From the NCBI RefSeq assembly GCF_001723605.1, contig NZ_CP017111.1, positions 2,542,001-2,606,000 on the forward strand: DNA of 64,000 nt, in the 5' to 3' direction. The translations under genes were made by a program, and so were the position numbers. A model generated the notes under the pieces. That model was given only the letters and a program-made list of their open reading frames with translations. It was not told the origin of the DNA and ran no database searches. The stretch comes from Sulfurospirillum halorespirans DSM 13726 (GTDB lineage: Bacteria; Campylobacterota; Campylobacteria; Campylobacterales; Sulfurospirillaceae). This document shows positions 1 to 8,724 of this stretch, in pieces. The first letter of the stretch is position 1, and every line of letters begins with the position of its first letter.

Positions 1-24
1 TTTTTGCATGAGCGTTTAACCTTT

Positions 25-768
25 TTAGGAGCGTTTTTGGCTACTGATATTTAAGTGTTTAAAGATGTACCCTTGTACAAAATCAACCCCCAATGCCCTA
101 GCCATCGTAAAATCCTCTTCTTTCTCAACCCCTTCTAGGATGCTTTTTTTACCCTGCGCTTTTGCAAAGCTCAAAAACCCTTTGAGGATCTCTTGGTAAT
201 CCACGCACGCCTTGATTTTTAAAAGCCATGTCCGATCAAATTTTAAAAACTGCGCACGCTTCGTTAAATCAAAGCAAAAAGGCTTTTGATCGTTGCCAAT
301 GTCATCTTGTGCGATGGGAATGCCACTTTTTTGAATCTCATCCAAGCAATACGACAGAAGTGAAACCTGCATATCGCCCGTATTTTCAGTCACTTCGATG
401 CAGAGATTTTGAATATCGCGAAAGAGCGTATGCCAATACCGAATCTTATCGCTATCGCTGAAATTATGAGGGTCAATGTTGACAAAAAGCATACCCTCAC
501 GAGGGCGATGCGCTAGTTGCATGATTTTAAGCGCCCGCTCCAAATGAAAGAAAAGTTCGTTCTCTTTGTGCGCAATCTCTAAAATAGGCATGGGAGGAAT
601 CTGCTTGCCATTGATGACAAAACGGGCGAGTGCTTCATAGCCGAAAATATCGCCATTGTTCATATCGATAATGGGTTCATATTCGACCCAAAAACTCTGC
701 GTATCGATAATTTTGCAGATGTCATCGTAATTGAGAAGATGCTCATGCGAGAGGGTTGGAAGAGACAT
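25..768 (-). CDS. EAL-domain c-di-GMP phosphodiesterase
   Basis: A 247-residue protein that is essentially a single EAL domain with no membrane segment or partner domain. Visible motifs are YEALAR near residue 45 (the EAL signature), FVNIDP near 95, EVTEN near 125 (metal ligand region), QDDIGND near 153 in place of the usual DDFG, LKFD near 175, LEGVE near 212 and VQGYIF near 232. The catalytic acidic residues look present, so hydrolysis of cyclic di-GMP to pGpG in the cytoplasm is likely; the Ile replacing Phe in DDFG is the only oddity. It is monocistronic, with a strong hairpin just upstream separating it from the next gene. Its partners are unknown. Confidence 0.88.
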   Translation of the reverse strand: MSLPTLSHEHLLNYDDICKIIDTQSFWVEYEPIIDMNNGDIFGYEALARFVINGKQIPPMPILEIAHKENELFFHLERALKIMQLAHRPREGMLFVNIDPHNFSDSDKIRYWHTLFRDIQNLCIEVTENTGDMQVSLLSYCLDEIQKSGIPIAQDDIGNDQKPFCFDLTKRAQFLKFDRTWLLKIKACVDYQEILKGFLSFAKAQGKKSILEGVEKEEDFTMARALGVDFVQGYIFKHLNISSQKRS

Positions 769-792
769 ATCAAAAACCTTTAGTAGCGAAAC

Positions 793-822
793 GTAAGGTC
801 ATAATGCACGTTATGACCTTAC
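793..822. terminator. Perfect 12-bp inverted repeat, probable terminator
   Basis: GTAAGGTCATAA (793-804) and TTATGACCTTAC (811-822) are exact reverse complements around a 6-nt loop. The hairpin sits between the stop of the DUF2325 gene and the start of the EAL gene, both on the minus strand. The U-tract is poor on the minus side, so termination efficiency is uncertain. The right arm overlaps one of the ACATGT palindromes described below. Confidence 0.6.
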
Positions 823-832
823 ATGTAAACGC

Positions 833-1144
833 TTATTTTTCTAAAATACAACCGCCGTTTGGATTGTATTTTTTACAGAGTTCACAAAAAACTGAGCTTT
901 CACTTCGTTTCGCGCAGATAAACTCTATCGCTTTACGCTTGGCTTCATTTTTGAACTTATTCATCGCGTTGTGATTTAAAAAGTTGGTAAGCATGATCAC
1001 CAAGGTGACATCCTGAGGAATCTCTTTTTTAACCACGGAAGGGTTTCGCGCATCCCAATGCGTGACTTTCTCAAAAGAGAAATCTTGCAAAACAGACGTT
1101 ATTGAATCAATTTTATCTCCACCTATGACAAGAACCGCTGACAT
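833..1144 (-). CDS. DUF2325 family protein
   Basis: A 103-residue protein that starts VLVIGGDKIDSI, the nucleotide-fold-like opening typical of DUF2325, and continues through THWDARNP and LVIMLTNFLNH. The C-terminal tail carries three cysteines (FCELC and GGC), which could bind a metal or react to redox state. DUF2325 has no established biochemical function. It is transcribed divergently from the phosphonate-type transporter operon and shares a roughly 160-bp promoter region with it. The SD (AGGAG) lies just ahead of the ATG. Family assignment is from memory of the pattern. Confidence 0.7.
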   Translation of the reverse strand: MSAVLVIGGDKIDSITSVLQDFSFEKVTHWDARNPSVVKKEIPQDVTLVIMLTNFLNHNAMNKFKNEAKRKAIEFICAKRSESSVFCELCKKYNPNGGCILEK

Positions 1145-1212
1145 AACTTCTCCTTTTTGATAATTGTTATTAAAATAATAGACTAATAAAGCTTAATTTT
1201 ACATAACTTTGA

Positions 1213-1231
1213 GATTTATTATCATTATTTC
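1213..1231. promoter_or_regulatory. Candidate Fur box in divergent promoter region
   Basis: The segment around ATTATCATTAT (1218-1228) matches the right half and centre of the classical 19-bp Fur box, about 14 of 19 positions by eye. A second AT-rich dyad-like run (GATAATTGTTATTA) lies near 1158-1171 at the presumed start of the DUF2325 transcript. A TATATT -10-like hexamer at 1273-1278 precedes the phnD-like gene. AT-rich background makes a chance match possible. Confidence 0.4.
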
Positions 1232-1302
1232 TATGTAATCATTTTGTAATGCACCCGTAGTAAAGTAATTTCTATATTTTTTAAAACAAGGAGTGTTCTA
1301 TT

Positions 1303-2250
1303 ATGAGACGTTTTATGCACCTAATTTTAGCATCAGTACTATGTTCGAGCCTAGCATGGGCAGAGTTTAAACTGGATTCGCGTTATGAAGATAAAGACGG
1401 AGACATGGTAGCCGACACTCCCAAAGAAGCTTCAAAACTCATAGATCCCTCCACACTGATTTTTGCGTATACACCTGTGGAAGACCCTGCTGTTTATGTT
1501 GAAGTATGGGCGGAGTTTTTAAAGCATATGGAAAAAGTGACCGGCAAAAAAGTCCAATTTTTTCCCGTTCAGTCTAATGCGGCACAAATCGAAGCGATGC
1601 GAGCAGGACGCTTACATGTAGCAGGATTTAACACAGGTTCTAACCCCATTGCCGTTGCGTGCGCAGGGTTCAAACCTTTTACAATGATGGCAGCCAATGA
1701 CAACTCTTACGGTTACGAGATGGAAATCATTACCTATCCAGGATCGGGCATTACAAAAGTGGAAGATATTAAAGGTAAAAAACTCGCCTTTACATCTCAA
1801 ACCTCTAACTCAGGCTATAAAGCACCCTCAGCAATTCTAAAAGCGGAATTTCATATGGAAGCAGAAAAAGATTTTGAACCCGTTTTTTCAGGCAAACATG
1901 ACAATTCCATCTTGGGTGTTGCCAATAAAGATTATCCAGCTGCATCGATTGCCAACTCTGTTTTGGTGCGTATGCTAGAGCGAAATGTGATTAAAAAAGA
2001 GCAACTCGTGAGCATCTACAAATCTCAAACTTTTCCAACTACGGGTTATGGTATGGCGTATAATTTAAAACCTGAATTGCAAGAGAAAATCAAAGAAGCC
2101 TTTTTTACCTTTGACTGGAAAGGTACCAAACTCGAAAAAGAGTTCGCCAGTGCCAACCAAACAAAATTTATGCCTATCACATTTAAAGAGCATTGGGACG
2201 TCGTTCGTAAAATTGATGACGCCATGGGTGTTAGTTACACGTGCAAATAA
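1303..2250 (+). CDS. phnD: PhnD-type phosphonate/phosphite ABC transporter substrate-binding protein
   Basis: A 315-residue periplasmic binding protein with a signal peptide (about residues 1-20, cleaved after SSLAWA). The body has the PhnD-family pattern: a PVEDPAVYVEVWAEFL start of lobe 1, GKKVQFFPVQSNAAQIEAMR, a RLHVAGFNTGSNP ligand loop, DIKGKKLAF, and SGYKAPSAIL where phosphonate binders hold the Ser/Thr-rich anion site. The mature N-terminus carries an unusual acidic DKDGDMVAD segment resembling an EF-hand loop. It heads an operon with one ATPase, two permeases and a HAD hydrolase. The substrate may be a phosphonate, phosphite or another oxyanion; sequence alone does not decide. No C-P lyase genes are nearby. 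Confidence 0.85.
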   Translation: MRRFMHLILASVLCSSLAWAEFKLDSRYEDKDGDMVADTPKEASKLIDPSTLIFAYTPVEDPAVYVEVWAEFLKHMEKVTGKKVQFFPVQSNAAQIEAMRAGRLHVAGFNTGSNPIAVACAGFKPFTMMAANDNSYGYEMEIITYPGSGITKVEDIKGKKLAFTSQTSNSGYKAPSAILKAEFHMEAEKDFEPVFSGKHDNSILGVANKDYPAASIANSVLVRMLERNVIKKEQLVSIYKSQTFPTTGYGMAYNLKPELQEKIKEAFFTFDWKGTKLEKEFASANQTKFMPITFKEHWDVVRKIDDAMGVSYTCK

Positions 2251-2258
2251 GGTAAGGT

Positions 2259-3083
2259 ATGTTATCTATTCAGCATCTTAGCAAGTCATACAAAGACACT
2301 CGTCTTGTTTTAAATGATGTCAGTTTTGACGTTCAAAAAGGAGAGATCATAGGACTCATTGGCCCCTCAGGGGCAGGTAAATCCACACTAATTCGGTGTA
2401 TTAACCGTTTGATAGAACCCACAAGTGGTTCTATTACGCTTGAGGGCATTGAACTCTCGCACCTTTCTTCGTCTAGACTGCGTGAACAGCGCCGTCGTAT
2501 CGGGATGATTTTTCAAGAATACGCGTTGGTCGAACGCCTCAGCGTCATGGAAAACGTTCTTTCTGGAACACTGGGCTATGTCCCTTTTTGGCGCTCCTTT
2601 TTTTGTAAATTTCCGCAAGAAAAGATCGAAAAAGCCTTTGGATATTTAGGACGTGTTGGACTCATGGATCATGTAAACAAACGTGCCGATGAACTTAGTG
2701 GTGGGCAAAAACAGCGTGTTGGTATTGCGCGAGCACTTGCGCAAGAACCTTCTTTACTGCTGATTGACGAACCCACTGCAAGCTTAGATCCTAAGACCTC
2801 ACGGCAAATCATGCGCCTCATTAAAGAGATCTGCAAAGAGCAACAGTTGCCTGCTATCATCAACATTCACGACGTTCTTTTGGCACAAACCTTTGTTGAT
2901 CGCATCATCGGACTCAATGAAGGAAAAATCGTCTTTGATGGAAGTCCTAGTGAGCTCAATGAAGCGGTTTTAACAACAATTTATGGCAAAGAGGAGTGGC
3001 AAACAGCGCCCCAAGAGAAAGAGGCGACGGTAGCCACTCTTACCCCTGAGAGTATCGCGGTTAAATTAGAGCTTGCCGTATGA
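2259..3083 (+). CDS. phnC: PhnC-type phosphonate ABC transporter ATPase
   Basis: A 274-residue ABC ATPase that powers import from the preceding binding protein through the two permeases that follow. Walker A is GPSGAGKST near residue 35, the signature is [15 protein letters not shown] near 145, Walker B is [12 protein letters not shown] near 165, and the H-loop is NIHD near 200. PhnC-like features include the [11 protein letters not shown] run. The C-terminal 25 residues past the ATPase core are of unknown role. It starts 8 nt after phnD and overlaps the first permease by 4 nt (ATGA), indicating translational coupling. Confidence 0.88.
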   Translation: MLSIQHLSKSYKDTRLVLNDVSFDVQKGEIIGLIGPSGAGKSTLIRCINRLIEPTSGSITLEGIELSHLSSSRLREQRRRIGMIFQEYALVERLSVMENVLSGTLGYVPFWRSFFCKFPQEKIEKAFGYLGRVGLMDHVNKRADELSGGQKQRVGIARALAQEPSLLLIDEPTASLDPKTSRQIMRLIKEICKEQQLPAIINIHDVLLAQTFVDRIIGLNEGKIVFDGSPSELNEAVLTTIYGKEEWQTAPQEKEATVATLTPESIAVKLELAV

Positions 3084-3871
3084 TGCGTGCATGGCATCGA
3101 CCGCATTATATTATTCCTCAAGCAAAGTGGCGCTGGCTTCTTTGGGCATGTTTTATTCTCTATCTCATTGTGGCGACGGGAAGTATTGATCTTCATTGGA
3201 GTCGTGTATTAGAGGGTTTTGAGCGGGGTTGGCGTTTTGTCCATGCTTTTTTGCATCCCAATTTCACCACACGTTGGAGCGACATTCAATCGGGCATGAT
3301 TGAGAGCCTTACGATGAGCCTGACTTCGACATTTGTGGGTATTTTGCTCTCCATCCCTGTGGGAATCGGGGCGGCATCTAACATCAGCACGAAAAGCATT
3401 TATGCCCTATGTCGTTTTTTTATCAGCATTTCTCGATCCATGCAAGAGGTGATTGTTGCCATCTTTTTGGTTGCGTTATTTGGATTTGGCACCTTTGCAG
3501 GCTTTTTAACACTGACGTTTGCCACCATAGGTTTTTTAGCAAAACTGCTGGCAGAAGAGATTGAAGGCATTCACAAAGCGCCACTGGAAGCCATTCGTGC
3601 GACAGGAGCTTCATGGTTACAAACCTTACATTATGCGATTATGCCGCAAATCATGCCACGTTTAGTTGGGTTATGGCTTTACCGATTCGATATTAATTTC
3701 AGAGAATCCGCTGTGATTGGCATTGTCGGAGCAGGCGGCATTGGCGCAACGCTCAATACGGCGATTGAACGCTACGAATATGACTCAGCGGCGGCGGTTT
3801 TATTGCTGATTATTGCTATTGTTTTTTTATGCGAATATGTATCGGGGTACTTACGAAAATGGTTCATTTAA
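3080..3871 (+). CDS. phnE: PhnE-type ABC transporter permease 1
   Basis: A 263-residue inner-membrane permease with about six predicted membrane segments, starting near residue 22. The EAA-type coupling loop is visible as [20 protein letters not shown] near residues 170-190, followed by [23 protein letters not shown], the standard PhnE C-terminal pattern. It overlaps the ATPase gene by 4 nt and the second permease by 13 nt if that permease starts at 3859. Two different permeases probably form a heterodimeric channel. Confidence 0.87.
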   Translation: MMRAWHRPHYIIPQAKWRWLLWACFILYLIVATGSIDLHWSRVLEGFERGWRFVHAFLHPNFTTRWSDIQSGMIESLTMSLTSTFVGILLSIPVGIGAASNISTKSIYALCRFFISISRSMQEVIVAIFLVALFGFGTFAGFLTLTFATIGFLAKLLAEEIEGIHKAPLEAIRATGASWLQTLHYAIMPQIMPRLVGLWLYRFDINFRESAVIGIVGAGGIGATLNTAIERYEYDSAAAVLLLIIAIVFLCEYVSGYLRKWFI

Positions 3872-4674
3872 CATCAGAAGAAGAGCTCATCTGGCAAAAA
3901 CGTATGCGTTTAAAAGCGTGGTTGTGGTGGTTTGCTTGGCTTTTTTGTATTAGTTTTTTCATGATGTGTTGGCAGACAATGACACGCGATACGATGTGGG
4001 TTTTTATTTACGATGCGCCAACCCAAGCGTATGACCTGCTTGATCGTATGTTTCCGCCACGATGGAGTTATCTTCCAACACTGCTCAAACCGCTGTGGGA
4101 TACGCTCAATATCGCAACGATAGGAACACTGATAGGCATCATCCTCGCCTTTCCCATCGCTTTTTTAGCCGCACGCACCACAACGCCTTCCGTGCTTTTT
4201 GTGCGTCCCATTGCGCTGTTTATTATTGTCGCTTCACGCTCCATTAACTCGTTGATTTGGGCGCTTTTACTGGTAGCGATTTTAGGTCCTGGGCTTTTGG
4301 CGGGTATTATCGCCATTGCATTTCGTTCCATTGGGTTTGTCGCTAAACTGCTTTATGAAGCCATCGAAGAGGTCGATCAAACGCCTGTTGAAGCCCTCAG
4401 CGCAACCGGGGCAAGTACGCTTCAGGTCATTGATTATGCGATTGTGCCACAAATATTGCCAAGCTTCATCGGGATTTCCCTCTTTCGTTGGGACATTAAT
4501 ATTCGTGAATCCACAATTTTAGGGCTCGTCGGAGCAGGAGGCATTGGCTTGGAACTGCAAGCTTCATTGAGTATTTTGGCATGGCCGCAAGTGATTTTAA
4601 TCGTTCTTTTGATTTTTGCCACCGTCATTTTTTCCGAAGCACTCTCCGCTAAAATCAGGCAAGCGATTCTGTGA
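3859..4674 (+). CDS. phnE: PhnE-type ABC transporter permease 2
   Basis: A 271-residue inner-membrane permease, paralogous to the preceding gene. It has the coupling loop EALSATGASTLQVIDYAIVP and the matching tail FRWDINIRESTILGLVGAGG. I prefer the ATG at 3859 because the upstream extension (to 3829) would lie wholly inside the previous gene. Tandem PhnE copies are common where each contributes half of the translocation pathway. The stop overlaps the start of the HAD gene (TGATG), so translation is coupled. Confidence 0.87.
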   Translation: MVHLTSEEELIWQKRMRLKAWLWWFAWLFCISFFMMCWQTMTRDTMWVFIYDAPTQAYDLLDRMFPPRWSYLPTLLKPLWDTLNIATIGTLIGIILAFPIAFLAARTTTPSVLFVRPIALFIIVASRSINSLIWALLLVAILGPGLLAGIIAIAFRSIGFVAKLLYEAIEEVDQTPVEALSATGASTLQVIDYAIVPQILPSFIGISLFRWDINIRESTILGLVGAGGIGLELQASLSILAWPQVILIVLLIFATVIFSEALSAKIRQAIL

Positions 4675-5594
4675 TGCTGGCTTTAGAAACCCAAAAGGCA
4701 TTTGATGCCTACGAATCCATTCGCCATCGCCTTCCTTCTGCTTCGTTTCCCAAAAACGCCACAACGCTGTCTCATGTCGAAATACTGTTTGAGCATGTTG
4801 ATGGTTTTTTCCTCGATGCATTTGGGGTTTTAAACGTTGGAACGGGCGCGATTGAAGGAGCAAAAAAGTTCATCGAAACCTTGCATAAAGCCAAAAAGCC
4901 CTTTTTTATTCTCTCCAATTCTGCCTCAATGCCCAAAGCGTATCTTCTCGCTTTTTTTCACAGCGTGGGACTTCCTTTTGATGCGTCGCAAGTGATTACC
5001 AGTCGGGAGGTGCTTTGGCGGGTATTTGATCCACATAGTAAGCCTTCATGGGGCGTGATCGCACAGCAAGAACAAGCACTGGAGCAGACGTTTTCTCATG
5101 CCTTTGCTCCCGATGAGGCGTTTTGGAACAGTGACGCATTCCTCTTTTTAGGCAGTGTTTCATGGAACGAAACGCTGCAAAAACGCTGGATTGAAAGCTT
5201 ACATGTAAAGGCAAAACCTATCTGGATTGCCAACCCAGACATCACCGCGCCAAGAGGTGAAGGCATCTACTCGAAAGAGCCTGGTTTTTACACGCTCTTA
5301 AGCGATGATGCGTTGTTTGAGCAGATGTCCTTTGTGGGCAAACCTTTTAACACTATTTTTGAATATGCCTTGCAAAGAGCCCATCAAGAATGGGGCATTT
5401 CCAAAGAGCGCATTCTCATGGTCGGCGACACGCTTCACACGGATATTTTAGGCGGATGCGCAGCAGGTGTCAAAACAATGCTTCTGGAAGATTACGGTTT
5501 TTTTGCCCATCAAAATGTCGATCCCTTTATCGATCAAAGTGGCATAATACCTCATTTTCGCCTAAAAAACTACGAAACGCTCTTTCATTCTTAG
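4674..5594 (+). CDS. HAD-superfamily (class IIA-like) phosphatase
   Basis: A 306-residue cytosolic HAD hydrolase. Motif I is FLDAFGVLN near residue 43, with the first Asp as nucleophile; the usual DxD second Asp is replaced in a DAFGV form seen in NagD-like relatives. Motif II is ILSNSAS near 80, motif III the Lys of FVGKPF near 223, and motif [15 protein letters not shown] near 250. The cap lies between motifs II and III, as in class IIA. Its place at the end of the importer operon suggests it removes phosphate from an imported or derived compound, but this is inference. Start is ATG 4674, overlapping the permease stop. Confidence 0.8.
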   Translation: MLALETQKAFDAYESIRHRLPSASFPKNATTLSHVEILFEHVDGFFLDAFGVLNVGTGAIEGAKKFIETLHKAKKPFFILSNSASMPKAYLLAFFHSVGLPFDASQVITSREVLWRVFDPHSKPSWGVIAQQEQALEQTFSHAFAPDEAFWNSDAFLFLGSVSWNETLQKRWIESLHVKAKPIWIANPDITAPRGEGIYSKEPGFYTLLSDDALFEQMSFVGKPFNTIFEYALQRAHQEWGISKERILMVGDTLHTDILGGCAAGVKTMLLEDYGFFAHQNVDPFIDQSGIIPHFRLKNYETLFHS

Positions 5595-5609
5595 ATCAGT
5601 TTTGTTGGG

Positions 5610-5615
5610 TATACT
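5610..5615 (+). promoter_or_regulatory. Candidate -10 box for ynfA-type gene
   Basis: TATACT lies 23 nt before the chosen ATG at 5638 and 16 nt after the HAD stop, so the small membrane protein probably has its own promoter. No -35 is obvious, which is usual in Campylobacterota. Confidence 0.4.
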
Positions 5616-5637
5616 CTTATTTAAAAAGAGGATGACA

Positions 5638-5964
5638 ATGGAATATCTCAAATCGTTGGGCTATTTTCTGCTAGCAGGACTGTTTGAAATTGGTGGCGGT
5701 TATCTCATCTGGCTTTGGCTTAGAGAAGGAAAAGGGATTGTTTATGCGCTGTTTGGTGCCATTATTTTAGTGCTTTACGGTGTCATTCCAACCTTGCAAC
5801 CTGCTAGTTTTGGACGTGTTTATGCCGCGTATGGCGGTGTTTTTATCGCACTTTCACTTCTGTGGGGATGGAAGGTTGAGGGCATTGTTCCTGATACCTA
5901 CGATCTTATTGGGGGAGCCATCGCGCTATTGGGTGTGGGCATCATTATGTACGCACCTCGATAA
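5638..5964 (+). CDS. UPF0060 (YnfA-type) small membrane protein
   Basis: A 108-residue inner-membrane protein with four hydrophobic segments and the YnfA-family pattern: [17 protein letters not shown] near the start, [17 protein letters not shown] in the middle, and [15 protein letters not shown] at the end. YnfA proteins are SMR-like and have been linked to small-cation drug efflux. The length with this start equals the usual 108 residues. AAAGAGG lies 6 nt upstream of this ATG; the in-frame ATG at 5632 would have no spacing. Confidence 0.9.
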   Translation: MEYLKSLGYFLLAGLFEIGGGYLIWLWLREGKGIVYALFGAIILVLYGVIPTLQPASFGRVYAAYGGVFIALSLLWGWKVEGIVPDTYDLIGGAIALLGVGIIMYAPR

Positions 5965-5995
5965 TTGCAACTTAGTTGTATTTACTTTTTTTAGC

Positions 5996-6001
5996 TACAA
6001 T
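5996..6001 (+). promoter_or_regulatory. Candidate -10 box for DUF1007/NicO operon
   Basis: TACAAT about 30 nt before the first ATG of the DUF1007-NicO gene set. The interval 5965-6031 holds no other feature I can support. Confidence 0.35.
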
Positions 6002-6031
6002 ACTTTATATCCCTAGGTTAAGAGTATTTAA

Positions 6032-6538
6032 ATGGTACGATTTTTTTTACTTCTTTTGTGTTTAATTTCCATTGGGAATGCACATCCTCACACATTCATT
6101 GATGTTTATTTAGAGATTTCGAAAAATGAACTAAAAATTAAATGGTTTTTTGATGAAATGACATCTGGAGCTTTAATAGAGGATTTTGATTTAAACCATA
6201 ATAAATCTTTCGATGATAAAGAAACTGCACTCTTTAAAAATGAAGTTTTTAATCCTCTTCAAAAGTTTTCTTTTTTTACAAACCTCAAAGTTGCAAAGAA
6301 AAAAATCATTTTTTCTCCTAAAAATCTTCAACTCTCACAAGTTGGAAACACTTTTGTGATAGAATTCTGCGTTGATTTAAAGCCATATGAACATCAAAAA
6401 AAATCCATTGGCTTTTGGGATGACTCTTTTTTATGTGCGCTATCGCTTGAAGCCGCGCATATTCACTCAACATTACACTATACCTTAAAAGTAGTTGATA
6501 ACGCCTACTATTATGGGTACCTTTTGGAGCTACCATGA
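6032..6538 (+). CDS. DUF1007 family periplasmic protein (first copy)
   Basis: A 168-residue secreted protein with a short signal peptide ending near NAHPHTF. The mature start HPHTFIDV is the hallmark of DUF1007, where the His pair is a likely metal ligand. The WFFDEMTSG segment and the acidic DLNHNKSFDD loop (EF-hand-like) follow. DUF1007 proteins are commonly encoded beside NicO-type nickel/cobalt transporters and are assumed to be their periplasmic accessory part. Local base use is more AT-rich than the genes after it. Its stop overlaps the NicO start (ATGA). Confidence 0.8.
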   Translation: MVRFFLLLLCLISIGNAHPHTFIDVYLEISKNELKIKWFFDEMTSGALIEDFDLNHNKSFDDKETALFKNEVFNPLQKFSFFTNLKVAKKKIIFSPKNLQLSQVGNTFVIEFCVDLKPYEHQKKSIGFWDDSFLCALSLEAAHIHSTLHYTLKVVDNAYYYGYLLELP

Positions 6539-7284
6539 CACTTTCATCCCTTGCCACCACCTTTGCCGAAGCCAATCGCTATTTCAATACCGAACTCTCC
6601 GCTCATTTTAGAGCGATTGATGAGGGAAACCTACTGCCGATGCTGCTTATTTTTGCCCTTTCATTTGGGTATGGCGTCGTGCATGCCATAGGACCAGGAC
6701 ATGGAAAAGCGCTCGTTGCAGGCTACCTTTTAGCCAATCCCACCAAACGCTCCCACGTCTTTCAAATAGGCTTTTTCATTGCCATCGTACATGCGCTCTC
6801 AGCCCTTATTGTGACACTTTCAGCGACCTATATCATCCAGATCAGCGCGATGAAACTCTTTCGTCAGGTCAATCCACCGCTGTTTCAGATCTCAGGTGGG
6901 CTCATCGTGCTGATGGGCTGTTGGCTTCTTTATGATGTGTGGCGCTCACGCACGATCACCAAAGAGAGCATTCGCCCACACAATAGCCGTTTTGGCGTGG
7001 TTCTTTTAGCAGGTGTCGTACCTTGTCCTGGCGTTATCACGCTCTGTTTTTTTGCGATCACGTTGGGGCACATCGGCATTGGCATCATCGCGGCTGTTTT
7101 TATGAGTCTAGGCATGGGACTGACCATCTCACTCGCAGGTCTAGTGGTGAACCGTTTTCAAAAAGTGCGTCCTATCGTTAAACATCCGCGCTGGTTTTGG
7201 GTTTTGCGCCTTGTGGGTGTTCTGTGTGTCATTGCCTTAGGCGTTTGGTTTTTAGCCAACCCCATGTCCACGAGGGCTTTTTAA
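6535..7284 (+). CDS. NicO-family nickel/cobalt transporter
   Basis: A 249-residue inner-membrane protein with about six membrane segments. The NicO/RcnA signature HAIGPGHGKALVAGYLL is at about residues 50-66, and a second conserved block GVVPCPGVITLCFFAIT near 160 carries the PCPG motif. A conserved VHALSAL histidine is near residue 85. Such proteins move Ni2+ or Co2+, either in or out; direction cannot be told here. It is coupled to DUF1007 upstream and lies 3 nt from the fusion gene downstream. Confidence 0.83.
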   Translation: MTLSSLATTFAEANRYFNTELSAHFRAIDEGNLLPMLLIFALSFGYGVVHAIGPGHGKALVAGYLLANPTKRSHVFQIGFFIAIVHALSALIVTLSATYIIQISAMKLFRQVNPPLFQISGGLIVLMGCWLLYDVWRSRTITKESIRPHNSRFGVVLLAGVVPCPGVITLCFFAITLGHIGIGIIAAVFMSLGMGLTISLAGLVVNRFQKVRPIVKHPRWFWVLRLVGVLCVIALGVWFLANPMSTRAF

Positions 7285-7287
7285 ATC

Positions 7288-8715
7288 ATGTGCAAAAAAT
7301 TTCTTTTCGCTTTTATGCTTCTAACCCTGCCCTATCAACTCTGTGCTTGTGCATTGTGCGCACTTTACACGCCTTCTGCCACGGTGGCTATTACGATGGA
7401 AGGCTCACCTTCAAAGATCATTTCGATCAGCTTTCTATGGAGTTTCAGCCAAGATTTCATTAACTCACTTTTAGAACGTTACGATGAAAACCACAATAAA
7501 AAACTTGACCCCAATGAGTTAGAGCGCATAAGGATCATCTTAGAAAACTACATTTCCAAGAAAAATTACCTCACCAGTATCGAATACGTGAGTGCAAAAG
7601 ATGCTCAAGCACATGTTACAAAAATCCCTATAAAAGTGCTGCAAAGAGCGTTTTGGCAAGAAGGCAGTGCGCTCAATTTTCGCTTCACCACAGAGGTCAA
7701 TCAAGCAGTAGCAAAGGGCGATGAGATTTCTTTTGTCATCGAAGATAAAGAGGAGTATTTCAAATTTTTAGTTCACAGCGTGACGCATACGATCGCAAAA
7801 CCGTTTGCGATGGAATTCAACCTCTTTAACCACATCGCCTTTACCAAAATCACCGATGGCGAGCTCATCCAAAAGGATGCTCTTGCATCACCTCCTGCCA
7901 AAGCGATACCCTCACCAGCTGCATCGGTCGAACAACCCAAAGAGCTTCCGCCTTCACTCTCGTGGCTTCAATCGCGTTTAGCGCATCTGCAACAAAACAT
8001 CCAAGAGGCGATGAACGCACTCAAAGAAAAAGGCACGTTTGCCGCTTACACGCTTTTTTTAGGTACTTCGTTTCTCTACGGACTACTTCATGCCGCAGGT
8101 CCTGGGCACGGCAAAGCGCTTGTAAGCTCGTACCTCTTTGCATCCAAACATCGCTACACCAAAGCGATCAGCATGGCCGCCCTCATTGGCATCGTGCATA
8201 CCTTTGCGGCATTTATACTCACACTGGTCATTTACGCCCTCTTTGATCTCTTTTTTAACGCCTTTTTTACCGATGTCACCTACTATGCCACAAAACTCTC
8301 AGCGCTGATGATCATTGGCATTGCAGGCTATTTGAGCTGGCAGAAAATAAGAGCGTTGCAACGCACACCCAAAATCGTCGCTTTTTCTGCTCACCCGTTT
8401 ACATGTAACTGTTCTGCCTGCTCACCAAAGTCCCAAAGTACCGACTGGGGCGTCGTTTTAAGCGCTGGAATCATCCCCTGCCCTGGCACCATCACGATCT
8501 TTATTTTTGCGCTGAATACGGGAGCCTATTTTTTAGGATTTATGGCGGCTCTTAGCATGAGTTTAGGCATGAGCAGTGTCATCGCACTCACCGCCATCGC
8601 TTCGGTCTTTACCCAAAATCGTTTTCAAACCAAAAGCCCTAAAATTCTCACCTACAGTGAGCCCATCAGCCTTTTGATTATGCTAAGCCTTGGCTTTATT
8701 CTACTGATCGCCTAA
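7288..8715 (+). CDS. DUF1007-like/NicO fusion transporter
   Basis: A 475-residue fusion. Residues 1-25 form a signal or anchor with several Cys (LCACALCALY). Residues 25-200 resemble a divergent DUF1007 domain with an EF-hand-like DENHNKKLDPNE loop. Then comes a Pro/Ala linker, and from about 250 a NicO domain with HAAGPGHGKALVSSYLF and IIPCPGTITIF. Between membrane segments lies a Cys-rich loop (CNCSAC, about residue 375) that the sister transporter lacks; it could bind the transported metal. Part of that loop is encoded by an ACATGT palindrome (8401-8406). Confidence 0.78.
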   Translation: MCKKFLFAFMLLTLPYQLCACALCALYTPSATVAITMEGSPSKIISISFLWSFSQDFINSLLERYDENHNKKLDPNELERIRIILENYISKKNYLTSIEYVSAKDAQAHVTKIPIKVLQRAFWQEGSALNFRFTTEVNQAVAKGDEISFVIEDKEEYFKFLVHSVTHTIAKPFAMEFNLFNHIAFTKITDGELIQKDALASPPAKAIPSPAASVEQPKELPPSLSWLQSRLAHLQQNIQEAMNALKEKGTFAAYTLFLGTSFLYGLLHAAGPGHGKALVSSYLFASKHRYTKAISMAALIGIVHTFAAFILTLVIYALFDLFFNAFFTDVTYYATKLSALMIIGIAGYLSWQKIRALQRTPKIVAFSAHPFTCNCSACSPKSQSTDWGVVLSAGIIPCPGTITIFIFALNTGAYFLGFMAALSMSLGMSSVIALTAIASVFTQNRFQTKSPKILTYSEPISLLIMLSLGFILLIA

Positions 8716-8724
8716 GGAGTTTTT

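Noticed and set aside
793-830. Hairpin and ACATGT palindrome at 793-830 as one operator
   Set aside because: The long stem ends within the palindrome, but the palindrome occurs widely elsewhere without a hairpin, so the overlap is probably accidental.
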